Shown here: one piece after another, positions 16,609-23,638 of the stretch | How the letters are laid out: every line of letters begins with the position of its first letter | Position numbering within the stretch: position 1 is the stretch's first letter | Assembly (NCBI RefSeq): GCF_043944905.1 | Contig: NZ_JBIMSN010000003.1 | Coordinates: 1 to 64,000 of the forward strand | Source: Antrihabitans spumae | Lineage (GTDB): Bacteria > Actinomycetota > Actinomycetes > Mycobacteriales > Mycobacteriaceae | Length of the DNA stretch: 64,000 nucleotides | Direction: 5' to 3' | Notes under the pieces: model-generated | Database searches by the model: none | The model's input: only the letters and a program-made list of their open reading frames with translations | Told to the model about the DNA's origin: nothing | Translations under genes and position numbers: made by a program

Positions 16609-16659
16609 AGTGAATGTTCGACCCGGCCAACTCTGGGTTAACGCCGGGCGAACATCACT
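16609..16659. terminator. Long inverted repeat between gpm1 and senX3
   Basis: The arms 16609-16626 and 16644-16659 pair over about 16 positions with single-base bulges (the core ATGTTCG paired to CGAACAT, followed by CCCGG paired to CCGGG), with a loop of 17 nt. There is no U-tract, as is common in actinobacterial terminators. Because it lies 75-126 nt before senX3, it could also be a binding site for a regulator such as RegX3. Confidence 0.5.
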
Positions 16660-16700
16660 CTTCTGCCGTGTGACCTGCGCCAAAAAGGCTGCACCCTGCG

Positions 16701-16728
16701 TTGGTGAGGGTTACATCGAACGTACGAT
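16701..16728 (+). promoter_or_regulatory. senX3 promoter (leaderless)
   Basis: TTGGTG (16701-16706), a 16-nt spacer and TACGAT (16723-16728) end 6 nt before GTG 16735, so the transcript probably begins at the start codon. Confidence 0.5.
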
Positions 16729-16734
16729 TGCCGC

Positions 16735-17982
16735 GTGAGTGTTGTTCAGGCGGTGCTGCTGGCTCTCGTGGCAGGCTTCGCCGGTTTGATCGCAGGTGGC
16801 CTGATTGTTCCCTATGTGAACACCAGGACCACTCAGCGTCGCCAAGCGCAATCCGGGCTCACGATGTCTCAGGTTCTCGATCTGATCGTTCTCGCCTCCG
16901 AGAGTGGCATCGCAGTCGTGGACAAACACCGCGACGTCATCCTGTTCAATCCCCGTGCCGAGGAACTCGGCGTCGTGCGTAACCGCCTGATCGACGAACG
17001 CGCCTGGGTGGCCGCCAAGCGTGTCCTCGCCACCGGTGCCGAAGCAGAAGCCGACCTGAGCGCGAAGAGTCCCAACAGCAGTCGTGAACGGATCGCCGTT
17101 CGATGTGTGGCCAGGTTGCTCAGTCGTGAAGACACCAGCTTCGTCGTCCTGTTCGCCGACGACGATTCCGAGCAGGTCCGGATGGAAGCGACCCGTCGCG
17201 ACTTCGTGGCAAACGTCAGCCACGAACTCAAGACGCCGGTGGGAGCGCTCAGCCTGCTCGCCGAGGCGCTGCTCGAATCCGCCGACGACCCCGAGTCGGT
17301 AGCCCACTTCGGTCGCCGCGTGCTCGCCGAATCGTCCAGGCTCGGCAACATGGTGAACGAACTGATCGCGCTGTCGCGCCTGCAGGGTGCGGAAAAGCTG
17401 CCCGACCTCGACGTCGTCGACGTCGACGAGGTGGTAGCCGAGGCCGTCGACCGCTCCAGAACCACAGCCGAGGCAGCCGACATCACCGTCAGAACCGACC
17501 ATCCGAGTGGTCTGGAAGTTCTCGGTGACAAGACCTTGCTCGTGACCGCGTTGTCGAACCTCGTCGAAAACGCGCTCGCGTACTCGCCGAAAGGTTCGCA
17601 GGTCTCGGTCAGCCGCTCTATCCGAGGCGGGAAAGTTGCAATGGCCGTCACCGACCGCGGTATCGGGATCGCGAAGGAAGATCAGGAGCGGGTGTTCGAG
17701 CGGTTCTTTCGCGTCGACAAGGCGCGGTCGCGCGCGACGGGTGGAACCGGCCTCGGCCTCGCGATCGCCAAACACGTTGCAGCCAACCACAACGGCGAAA
17801 TCACGTTGTGGAGCAAAGTCGGAACAGGCTCGACGTTCACCCTGCGCATCCCTGCCTATCTGGAAGCCGATCCCGACGACGACATCGGCTCGTCCAGATC
17901 CAACGACCGACGAGACACCGCCGCGCATCGAGAAGTACTGCCGCGCGGCGCGACAACAACAAATGTGGAGGCCAACCGATGA
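16735..17982 (+). CDS. senX3: Sensor histidine kinase SenX3
   Basis: The membrane sensor kinase of the phosphate-starvation system. Seen: an N-terminal hydrophobic segment (VVQAVLLALVAGFAGLIAGG), then a PAS-like region (VLDLIVLASESGIAVVDKH). The H-box FVANVSHELKTPVG has phosphoacceptor His163, and the ATPase has N (NLVENALAYS), G1 (DRGIGI), F and G2 (GGTGLGLAIAK) boxes. 415 residues, the usual size. SenX3 phosphorylates RegX3 when phosphate is low; in mycobacteria it is held off by the Pst system and PhoU. GTG 16735 has a leaderless promoter. The stop overlaps regX3 by ATGA, unlike M. tuberculosis, which has spacer repeats there. Confidence 0.95.
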   Translation: MSVVQAVLLALVAGFAGLIAGGLIVPYVNTRTTQRRQAQSGLTMSQVLDLIVLASESGIAVVDKHRDVILFNPRAEELGVVRNRLIDERAWVAAKRVLATGAEAEADLSAKSPNSSRERIAVRCVARLLSREDTSFVVLFADDDSEQVRMEATRRDFVANVSHELKTPVGALSLLAEALLESADDPESVAHFGRRVLAESSRLGNMVNELIALSRLQGAEKLPDLDVVDVDEVVAEAVDRSRTTAEAADITVRTDHPSGLEVLGDKTLLVTALSNLVENALAYSPKGSQVSVSRSIRGGKVAMAVTDRGIGIAKEDQERVFERFFRVDKARSRATGGTGLGLAIAKHVAANHNGEITLWSKVGTGSTFTLRIPAYLEADPDDDIGSSRSNDRRDTAAHREVLPRGATTTNVEANR

Positions 17983-18668
17983 CGAGTGTGTTGATCGTGG
18001 AGGACGAGGAGTCGCTGGCCGACCCGTTGGCGTTCCTGCTCAAGAAGGAAGGCTTCGAGGTGACGGTCGTCGCCGACGGACCCTCCGCTCTCGCCGAGTT
18101 CGACCGTTCCGGAGCCGACATCGTGCTGCTCGACCTGATGCTGCCAGGGATGAGCGGCACCGATGTCTGCAAGCAGCTGCGGACTCGGTCCGGCGTTCCC
18201 GTCATCATGGTGACCGCACGCGACAGCGAAATCGACAAGGTTGTCGGCCTCGAGCTCGGCGCCGACGACTACGTCACCAAGCCGTATTCGGCACGCGAAC
18301 TGATCGCCCGGATCAGGGCGGTGCTGCGACGTGGCTCGGACAGCGAACTCGACGGTGCAGGCGAGACCGGAGTTCTCGAAGCCGGCCCCGTGCGGATGGA
18401 CGTCGAACGCCACATCGTGCTCGTCAGCGGAACGCAGGTTACGTTGCCGCTCAAGGAGTTCGACCTGCTCGAGTACCTGCTGCGCAACTCCGGTCGGGTG
18501 CTCACCCGTGGCCAGCTGATCGATCGGGTGTGGGGAGCCGACTACGTCGGCGACACGAAGACGCTCGACGTGCACGTCAAGCGACTGCGCTCCAAGATCG
18601 AAGCGGATCCGGCCAAGCCAGAACACCTCGTGACGGTGCGCGGACTTGGCTACAAACTCGAAGCGTGA
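17979..18668 (+). CDS. regX3: Response regulator RegX3
   Basis: An OmpR/PhoB-type transcription factor activated by SenX3. Seen: a receiver domain with acidic pair VEDEES, phosphoacceptor Asp52 in VLLDLMLPG, switch Thr in VTARDSE and Lys in DYVTKPYSARELIAR. A winged-helix domain follows, with LPLKEFDLLEYLLRNSG and HVKRLRSKIE. At about 229 residues it matches family length. The open frame extends upstream inside senX3, but ATG 17979 is the conserved start and overlaps the senX3 stop. Known targets in mycobacteria include phosphate uptake genes; none is in this window. Confidence 0.96.
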   Translation: MTSVLIVEDEESLADPLAFLLKKEGFEVTVVADGPSALAEFDRSGADIVLLDLMLPGMSGTDVCKQLRTRSGVPVIMVTARDSEIDKVVGLELGADDYVTKPYSARELIARIRAVLRRGSDSELDGAGETGVLEAGPVRMDVERHIVLVSGTQVTLPLKEFDLLEYLLRNSGRVLTRGQLIDRVWGADYVGDTKTLDVHVKRLRSKIEADPAKPEHLVTVRGLGYKLEA

Positions 18669-18673
18669 GTTGC

Positions 18674-18679
18674 TAAGCT
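18674..18679 (+). promoter_or_regulatory. -10 box of a candidate leaderless upstream ORF
   Basis: TAAGCT lies just after the regX3 stop and 7 nt before ATG 18687, the start of an 18-codon ORF. It predicts a separate transcript for the S1-like gene. Confidence 0.35.
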
Positions 18680-18686
18680 GCACAAC

Positions 18687-18743
18687 ATGACTGCCGGGTC
18701 GGCTCTTCGCCGTTCACAGATCGGACACCCGGCCACCGCTTGA
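18687..18743 (+). CDS. Candidate 18-residue leaderless leader peptide
   Basis: ATG 18687 to TGA 18741-18743 encodes MTAGSALRRSQIGHPATA. It resembles no protein I know. The reasons to list it are its leaderless promoter spacing and its place ahead of a stem that partly covers the ribosome site of the next gene. It may be chance; codon use shows nothing as clear as a run of one amino acid. Confidence 0.3.
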   Translation: MTAGSALRRSQIGHPATA

Positions 18744-18760
18744 TCCGGGCCCGTGCCCCG

Positions 18761-18815
18761 CCGCCTCCGCTGCTCGAAACCCGCCTCTTGGGCGGAATCC
18801 TGCAGCGGAAGGAGG
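18761..18815 (+). promoter_or_regulatory. Stem that can cover the ribosome site of the S1-like gene
   Basis: CCGCTG (18767-18772) pairs with CAGCGG (18803-18808). The flanking pyrimidines (CCGCCT) can pair with the purine-rich ribosome site GGAGG (18811-18815). An inner stem CCGCC/GGCGG (18781-18794) closes the loop. When folded, the region would limit translation of the gene at 18823. Inferred by hand; not folded computationally. Confidence 0.35.
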
Positions 18816-18822
18816 TGAAAGC

Positions 18823-19065
18823 ATGATTCCGGATCCAGACAGTCGCCACCAAGACCTGAAGTGGCAGCACTTCGTCGAGCGTCATGGCGTAGGCGACGTG
18901 ATCGACGGCGTCGTCGTCGACGTTGTGGTTTTCGGCTCGTTCGTCGAATACCGAGGTCTGCACGGCCTCGCGTTTCAACTCGAATGGCCCGTCGGCACAC
19001 AGGTGAGCGTGCGAATTCTCGCAATCGACAGCGAGCGTCGTCGCTTCAGCCTCGAAGCAGCATGA
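18823..19065 (+). CDS. Small S1-like RNA-binding domain protein
   Basis: An 80-residue protein that looks like one S1-type OB-fold. GDVIDGVVVDVVVFGSFVEY, then GLHGLAFQLEWPVGTQVSVRI and a last strand DSERRRFSLE follow the usual order: strand 1 with G-x-V, the FGxFV turn, then a final D..R.R.SL strand. Such domains bind single-stranded RNA. There is no other domain and no transmembrane segment. A very strong GGAAGGAGGTG ribosome site precedes ATG 18823, but the leader can fold over it. The partner or target is unknown. Confidence 0.65.
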   Translation: MIPDPDSRHQDLKWQHFVERHGVGDVIDGVVVDVVVFGSFVEYRGLHGLAFQLEWPVGTQVSVRILAIDSERRRFSLEAA

Positions 19066-19138
19066 TCGTCTGCTAGTCGCGTAGCGGCGATCGTCGAGCG
19101 GCCGGGCCCGGTTACCGATAGCGGTGATCGGGTCCGGT

Positions 19139-19948
19139 TCAGGTGCGTTGGGCGTGGACGGTGGCGGGGTGAATCGCGATGAGCCCCAAACCTTCTCGCC
19201 GTTTGCAGTGCCGTGCGAGCTCCGCGTACGCGGCTTTGCCGAGCAACTCGGTGAGCTCCGGGGCGTAGGACTGCCACACGGGTCGCGTCCCGACATGAGC
19301 GTCGGGCGATCCGCTGCAGTACCAATTCAGATCCTCGCCACCCTCACCCCAGCCACGTCTGTCGTACTCGGTGATGGTCGTCTTGAGAATCTCGACACCG
19401 TCCGGCCGCGTGACCCAGTCCTGGGTTCGGCGAATCGGCAACTGCCAGCACACTTCCGGCTTGACCTCCAACGGCTCGATGCCTTTACGCATCGCCATGA
19501 TGTGCAGCGAACACCCGAGGCCACCCTCGAAACCCGGCCGATTGAGGAAGATGCAGGCGCCCTGATAACGCCGAGTCCGTAGTGCGGGCTCGTCCTCCAG
19601 CTCGTCTTGCTCGACGTAGCCCTTCTTGCCGACGCCCTTGTCCATGAACTGCCAGTCCTGCGGTGTGAGCAGCTTCACGGCTTTGTCGAGCTTCTTACGA
19701 TCGTCGTCGTCGGAAAAGAAGGCGCCGTGTGAGCAGCAGCCGTCGTCGGGACGATCGGCGATGATCCCCTGGCACGCTGCGGTACCGAATACGCAGGTCC
19801 AGCGAGAAAGGAGCCACGTCAGATCGGCGACAACGATATGTTCGGCGTTGTCGGGATCGGTGAATTCGATCCATTCGCGCGGGAAGTCGAGATCTACTTC
19901 GGGTGTCGGCGCCATCTTGTGCGAAGGCCGACCATCACCTGCTGTCAC
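19139..19948 (-). CDS. Conserved cysteine-containing protein (Rv0495c homologue)
   Basis: A 269-residue protein conserved next to ppx1 in mycobacteria as Rv0495c, of unknown function. Seen: WLLSRWTCVFGTACQGI-like spacing (C-x5-C), DDGCCSHGAFF, a GGLGCSLHIMA segment and PEVCWQLPIRR. Together they give a set of conserved cysteines that could bind a metal or Fe-S cluster. This is an inference from residues alone. The start is GTG 19948, because TACGGT (minus strand) ends 8 nt upstream; ATG 19915 is an alternative. The promoter faces that of ppx1. Confidence 0.8.
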   Translation of the reverse strand: MTAGDGRPSHKMAPTPEVDLDFPREWIEFTDPDNAEHIVVADLTWLLSRWTCVFGTAACQGIIADRPDDGCCSHGAFFSDDDDRKKLDKAVKLLTPQDWQFMDKGVGKKGYVEQDELEDEPALRTRRYQGACIFLNRPGFEGGLGCSLHIMAMRKGIEPLEVKPEVCWQLPIRRTQDWVTRPDGVEILKTTITEYDRRGWGEGGEDLNWYCSGSPDAHVGTRPVWQSYAPELTELLGKAAYAELARHCKRREGLGLIAIHPATVHAQRT

Positions 19949-19956
19949 AAGGGCTG

Positions 19957-19975
19957 ACCGTAGACCCAGTACCGT
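19957..19975. promoter_or_regulatory. Divergent -10 boxes for the Rv0495c homologue and ppx1
   Basis: TACGGT on the minus strand (19962-19957) lies 8 nt before GTG 19948. TACCGT on the plus strand (19970-19975) lies 6 nt before GTG 19982. Both imply leaderless mRNAs, and the two boxes are only 7 nt apart. Confidence 0.5.
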
Positions 19976-19981
19976 GTCCCT

Positions 19982-20935
19982 GTGCGCCTAGGGGTACTCG
20001 ACGTCGGAAGTAACACCGTCCATCTACTTGTAGTGGACGCACATCGTGGTGGGCACCCACTGCCGATGAGTTCGACAAAGGCCACCTTGCGGCTGTCGGA
20101 GAACATCGACGACGCAGGGCGGATCACCCGTACAGGCGAAGATCGGCTGGTCTCGACGGTCGACGAGTTCGCAAGCATCGCCAAGACCTCGGGGTGCGGT
20201 GAGCTGATGGCGTTCGCGACCTCGGCGGTAAGGGATGCGGACAACTCGGAGGCGGTCCTCGCTGCGGTAAGGGAGAAGACCGGCGTCGAACTCGAAGTGC
20301 TTTCGGGTGTCGACGAAGCCAGACTCACCTTTCTCGCCGTCCGCCGCTGGTACGGGTGGAGTGCCGGTCGAATCCTCAATCTCGACATCGGCGGCGGATC
20401 CCTCGAACTGAGCATCGGTCACGACGAAGACCCCGACGTGGCCGTCTCTCTGCAACTTGGTGCCGGCAGGTTGACGCGCGACTGGTTGCAGGCGGACCCC
20501 CCAGGAAAGCGTCGCGTCGCTGTGCTGCGCGATTGGCTGGAGGCAGAGCTTGTCGACCCGGTGAAAGAACTGAACACGGTCGGAGCACCCGACCTCGCGG
20601 TCGGCACGTCGAAGACTTTCCGATCCCTGGCCCGACTCACCGGTGCGGCACCGTCCGGTGCAGGTCCACGGGTCAGACGAACATTGACGAGCAGCGGCTT
20701 GCGGCAACTCATCGCCTTCATATCCCGGATGACGTCGTCCGACCGTGCAGAATTGGAAGGCGTGAGCATCGACCGTTCGCCGCAGCTCGTGGCAGGCGCG
20801 TTGATTGCCGAGGCGGCCATGCGGGCGCTGCAGGTAGAGACGATCGATATTTGTCCGTGGGCACTGCGCGAGGGATTGATATTGCGAAAGCTCGATACCG
20901 AGATGGGCGGTGACCTGGTGGTGAGCACCCGATGA
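19982..20935 (+). CDS. ppx1: Exopolyphosphatase / pppGpp phosphohydrolase family protein Ppx1
   Basis: A 317-residue member of the Ppx/GppA family (ASKHA fold), which removes phosphate from polyphosphate or pppGpp. Seen: phosphate loop 1 GVLDVGSNTVHLLVVD, the AFATSAVRDADNS segment, and phosphate loop 2 LNLDIGGGSLELSIG. It is the short type found in actinobacteria, without the C-terminal HD-like domain of E. coli Ppx. In M. tuberculosis the orthologue Rv0496 degrades short polyphosphate. Polyphosphate turnover fits the nearby senX3-regX3 phosphate-response genes. GTG 19982 is a leaderless start; the stop overlaps the next gene by ATGA. Confidence 0.92.
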   Translation: MRLGVLDVGSNTVHLLVVDAHRGGHPLPMSSTKATLRLSENIDDAGRITRTGEDRLVSTVDEFASIAKTSGCGELMAFATSAVRDADNSEAVLAAVREKTGVELEVLSGVDEARLTFLAVRRWYGWSAGRILNLDIGGGSLELSIGHDEDPDVAVSLQLGAGRLTRDWLQADPPGKRRVAVLRDWLEAELVDPVKELNTVGAPDLAVGTSKTFRSLARLTGAAPSGAGPRVRRTLTSSGLRQLIAFISRMTSSDRAELEGVSIDRSPQLVAGALIAEAAMRALQVETIDICPWALREGLILRKLDTEMGGDLVVSTR

Positions 20936-22101
20936 CGACAGAAAACGGCACGGACGACAACGGCTCCGGCGAACCCAAACAGATCTCCGTGGCCGAACTG
21001 CTCGCCCGCAACGGCCAGCAGGTGGCCTCCGCCGCCGGTGGGCGTCGTCGGCGCGGAACCAAGGGCGGAATCTCCGTCGCCGAACTGACAGGCGAAATAC
21101 CGGTGATCCGGGATCCGTCGCCGTCGGGTTCGTTCCATGCGGTCCTCGACGACGAACCCGTCGACGATCCCGAGGCCGAAGCGCGCGCTGCAGCAGAGGC
21201 GAAAGCCGCCGACGAGCGCGCCGCACAAGAGCGCGACGAGCGGATCGCTCGCGACAAGCTTGAACGGGACAAGCTTGACCGGGAGAAGGCCGAAAAGGCC
21301 GCGCGTGAAAAAGCTGCGTCCGAAAAGGCTGTGTCCGAAAAAGCTGCGTCCGAAAAAGCTGCGTCCGAAAAAGCTGCGTCCGAAAAAGCTGCGTCCGAAA
21401 AGGCTGCGCGTGAAAAGGCCGCGTCCGAGAAGGCCGACCGTGAGAAGGCCGCACGTGATCGGGTAGCCGCAGAGCGCGCAGATCGGGACAACGCCTCTGC
21501 CGAAACGGCCACCGCAGCGTGGCCTGCCGTGCCGAAGGGCGCCGAACGTCAGCCTGGTCGGGATTCCGCTGCCGACCTCGATGCACCCCAGGACAAGGCT
21601 CCCGATCTCGTCAAGCGGGCCGAGTCGGAAACGCAGAGTCCGACGGCGTGGTCCTCGGCCGAACGTGAACCGCAACTGCTTTCGGGTTCGACCGTCGCCG
21701 GCGACCTGATGCGCGGCAGACAATCGGGTGAACTCGACTCCGAGTTCGATAGCGACTCCGACACCGACGGGTCGGTTCAGCTTCTCGACGATCGGACGCC
21801 GAGCGAAAACACCGAAGCCGAGACGAAGCCGGAGCGCAGTGCTGCGCGACAATGGCTCGTCCTGCTCGGGCAAGCTGTCGTCGCCGTCATCGCGGGCGCA
21901 CTCATGTTCACCGGCTTCGAGAAGCTGTGGGACATGTTGCCGATCGTCGCGCTCGTGCTGTCGGTTCTCGTGATTCTCGGACTGGTTGCGCTCGTGCTCG
22001 TCCTACGCAAGACCGAAGACATCCTGAGCATCGTGATTGCCGTCGTAGTAGGAGTTTTCGTGACATTGGGTCCGCTCGCCTTCCTGTTAAGCGCCCGTTG
22101 A
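20932..22101 (+). CDS. Membrane protein with a Lys/Ala/Glu repeat region (Rv0497-like)
   Basis: A 389-residue protein with an odd layout. It has a short N-terminal region with two copies of ISVAEL, and a long charged segment (about residues 80-185) with five-residue repeats of the type EKAAS, likely a single alpha-helix or coiled coil. An acidic, Ser-rich linker follows, then three hydrophobic segments near the C-terminus (about residues 303-387). The topology suggests a cytoplasmic stalk anchored in the membrane. It shares its operon with ppx1 (ATGA) and the TIM-barrel gene (TTGA). No function is known; Rv0497 has the same position. Confidence 0.75.
   Translation: MTTENGTDDNGSGEPKQISVAELLARNGQQVASAAGGRRRRGTKGGISVAELTGEIPVIRDPSPSGSFHAVLDDEPVDDPEAEARAAAEAKAADERAAQERDERIARDKLERDKLDREKAEKAAREKAASEKAVSEKAASEKAASEKAASEKAASEKAAREKAASEKADREKAARDRVAAERADRDNASAETATAAWPAVPKGAERQPGRDSAADLDAPQDKAPDLVKRAESETQSPTAWSSAEREPQLLSGSTVAGDLMRGRQSGELDSEFDSDSDTDGSVQLLDDRTPSENTEAETKPERSAARQWLVLLGQAVVAVIAGALMFTGFEKLWDMLPIVALVLSVLVILGLVALVLVLRKTEDILSIVIAVVVGVFVTLGPLAFLLSAR
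21301..21450 (+). repeat. Tandem 15-bp repeats coding for EKAAS-type units
   Basis: Ten in-frame 15-bp units, three of them identical (21346-21390, GCGTCCGAAAAAGCT). This part is richer in A than its surroundings because of AAA Lys codons. It is the kind of tract that changes length by slippage. Confidence 0.75.
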
Positions 22102-23168
22102 GCGACATATTCGGCAGCGCGGCCGGTACCGACAAAGCGTCGAGCGACACAACGCAGGGAGGTCGCGCTCGCAGGGGACGGCGTCGCGAGATTCTCGTCG
22201 GGATGTCGACGGCATCGGTCTATCCGCAGAACACCGAAGCTGCGTTCCGCTACGCCGCGGAGCTCGGTTACGACGGTGTCGAGCTTATGGTCTGGGCGGA
22301 ATCGGTCAGCCAGAATCTCGACGCGGTCAAGGCGCTTGTCCGCAAGTACGGTGTGCCCGTCCAGGCGGTCCACGCACCGTGCCTGCTGATCTCGCAGCGG
22401 GTGTGGGGTGCGGATCCCGTCGCGAAGTTGGAGCGATCGGTTCGGATGGCGGAGTCGCTCGGCGCAGGCAATGTCGTCGTGCATCCGCCGTTCCGGTGGC
22501 AGCGTAAATACGCGGAAGGCTTTCGCGACCAGGTCGCCGAGTTGGAGTCGTCCAGTCACGTCATCGTCGCCGTCGAGAACATGTTCCCGATGCGAGCGGA
22601 CAGCTTCTTCGGCAGGCGAGACGCTGCGGTCGAACGTTTGAAGCGTCGAGGTGGTCCTGGGCTCGGCCTTTCGGCGTTCAGCCCGTCGTACGATCCGACC
22701 GATTCCGACCACGATCACTACACGCTCGACCTGTCGCACACGGCTACGGCGGGTATGGATGCGATGGCTCTCGCAGCGCGGATGGGGCCGCGCCTGACCC
22801 ACCTGCATCTAGCCGACGGTCGCGGCGCGGCCTACGACGAGCACCTCATCCCCGGCCAGGGCACACAGCCGTGTGTCGAGGTCTGCGAGTACCTCGTCAA
22901 ACGTGGCTTCGACGGGCAAGCTGTTGTGGAGATCAACACGCAGAACGCCAAGACGACAACCGAACGCGCGTCGATGCTGCATCAGGCGCTGATGTTCGCT
23001 CGAGTGCACCTGAACAGGCGGACGATTCCCGAGCAGCCTGCGTCAAGCGGGTCGGATTCGGAACCGCCGAGCTCGGAACCGCCGGCCTCCGAAACGACGC
23101 AGCAGGTCGAATCGCAGCAGGTCGAGTCACAGCGCGCTGACTCCGGCGACGACGACGGCAACTCCTGA
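22098..23168 (+). CDS. TIM-barrel sugar-phosphate isomerase/epimerase-like protein (Rv0498-like)
   Basis: A 356-residue protein of the xylose isomerase-like TIM-barrel superfamily (AP endonuclease family 2 fold). Seen: ILVGMSTASVYPQNTEAAF, LGYDGVELMVWAES, the metal-site regions NVVVHPPFRWQ and VAVENMFPM, and a late HLHLADGRGAAYDEHLIPG. The reaction is unknown. The start is TTG 22098, whose TTGA overlaps the previous stop; ATG 22203 is where homology to Rv0498 becomes strong. The tail (from about residue 310) is Ser/Glu/Gln-rich with repeats QQVES and overlaps the convergent gene on the other strand by 42 nt. Confidence 0.82.
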   Translation: MSDIFGSAAGTDKASSDTTQGGRARRGRRREILVGMSTASVYPQNTEAAFRYAAELGYDGVELMVWAESVSQNLDAVKALVRKYGVPVQAVHAPCLLISQRVWGADPVAKLERSVRMAESLGAGNVVVHPPFRWQRKYAEGFRDQVAELESSSHVIVAVENMFPMRADSFFGRRDAAVERLKRRGGPGLGLSAFSPSYDPTDSDHDHYTLDLSHTATAGMDAMALAARMGPRLTHLHLADGRGAAYDEHLIPGQGTQPCVEVCEYLVKRGFDGQAVVEINTQNAKTTTERASMLHQALMFARVHLNRRTIPEQPASSGSDSEPPSSEPPASETTQQVESQQVESQRADSGDDDGNS

Positions 23169-23543
23169 GATAATCAGGCCCACCGTCAAGAGGGCCGCGC
23201 CGATCCAGATCGCGGCGACCATCCGGCCGGGTTTCTGTGGATCGTGTCCGAGGACGGAGAGAAAGAATCCGATCGGAACGAAGATGGCCGCGGTGAGTAC
23301 GGCGATGGTGCCTGCGGCGCCCCAGACGTTGTCAGCGCCTGCGGCATGGGTGAGCACGCCGATGGTGAGGCCGAGCGTCACGAGCACCCCCGCGTGGGCG
23401 TGACCGGCCCGGAAGAAGGTCTTTTGCAGCTCGTTCGCACCGTGCGCGCCGGTCACGACGCGCAGCATGAACGTGCCCCCGAATGCGATGCCGACGACGG
23501 TCAGCACAGTGACGCCCAGCACGATTGATAACAGAGGTTGCAT
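23127..23543 (-). CDS. Four-helix membrane protein next to a MerR regulator
   Basis: A 138-residue integral membrane protein with four hydrophobic segments: LLSIVLGVTVLTVVGIAFGG, GHAHAGVLVTLGLTIGVLTH, GTIAVLTAAIFVPIGFFLSV, and IGAALLTVGLIISGVAVVVA. It has a conserved-looking His pair between helices 1 and 2 (RAGHAHAG). I know no function. Although the frame runs to 23627, ATG 23543 has a GGGGAGAA ribosome site. It is divergent from the MerR gene with a perfect operator-like palindrome between, so the MerR protein probably controls it. Its last 14 codons overlap the end of the TIM-barrel gene on the other strand. Confidence 0.72.
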   Translation of the reverse strand: MQPLLSIVLGVTVLTVVGIAFGGTFMLRVVTGAHGANELQKTFFRAGHAHAGVLVTLGLTIGVLTHAAGADNVWGAAGTIAVLTAAIFVPIGFFLSVLGHDPQKPGRMVAAIWIGAALLTVGLIISGVAVVVAGVSAL

Positions 23544-23579
23544 GATTTCTCCCCGGGGCGAGTAGTGTTCGACAGCAGT

Positions 23580-23619
23580 GGATACCTCGACTATCCAATA
23601 GTGGATAGTCGAGGTATCC
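23580..23619. promoter_or_regulatory. Perfect 18-bp inverted repeat, probable MerR operator
   Basis: GGATACCTCGACTATCCA (23580-23597) and its exact reverse complement (23602-23619) flank a 4-nt loop. On the minus strand TTGACA (23627-23622) precedes it, and a weak -10 (ACTATT) follows after 19 nt. That long spacer is typical of promoters activated by MerR proteins through DNA twisting. The assignment to the adjacent regulator is inferred. Confidence 0.68.
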
Positions 23620-23638
23620 AATGTCAAGGAGGACTTTC

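Noticed and set aside
17960..17990. MIRU-type repeats between senX3 and regX3, as in M. tuberculosis
   Set aside because: The two genes overlap by four bases here; no spacer exists.
21301..21450. 15-bp repeats considered as a CRISPR or regulatory array
   Set aside because: The units are contiguous without spacers, keep one reading frame and code for a regular peptide, so they are a coding tandem repeat.
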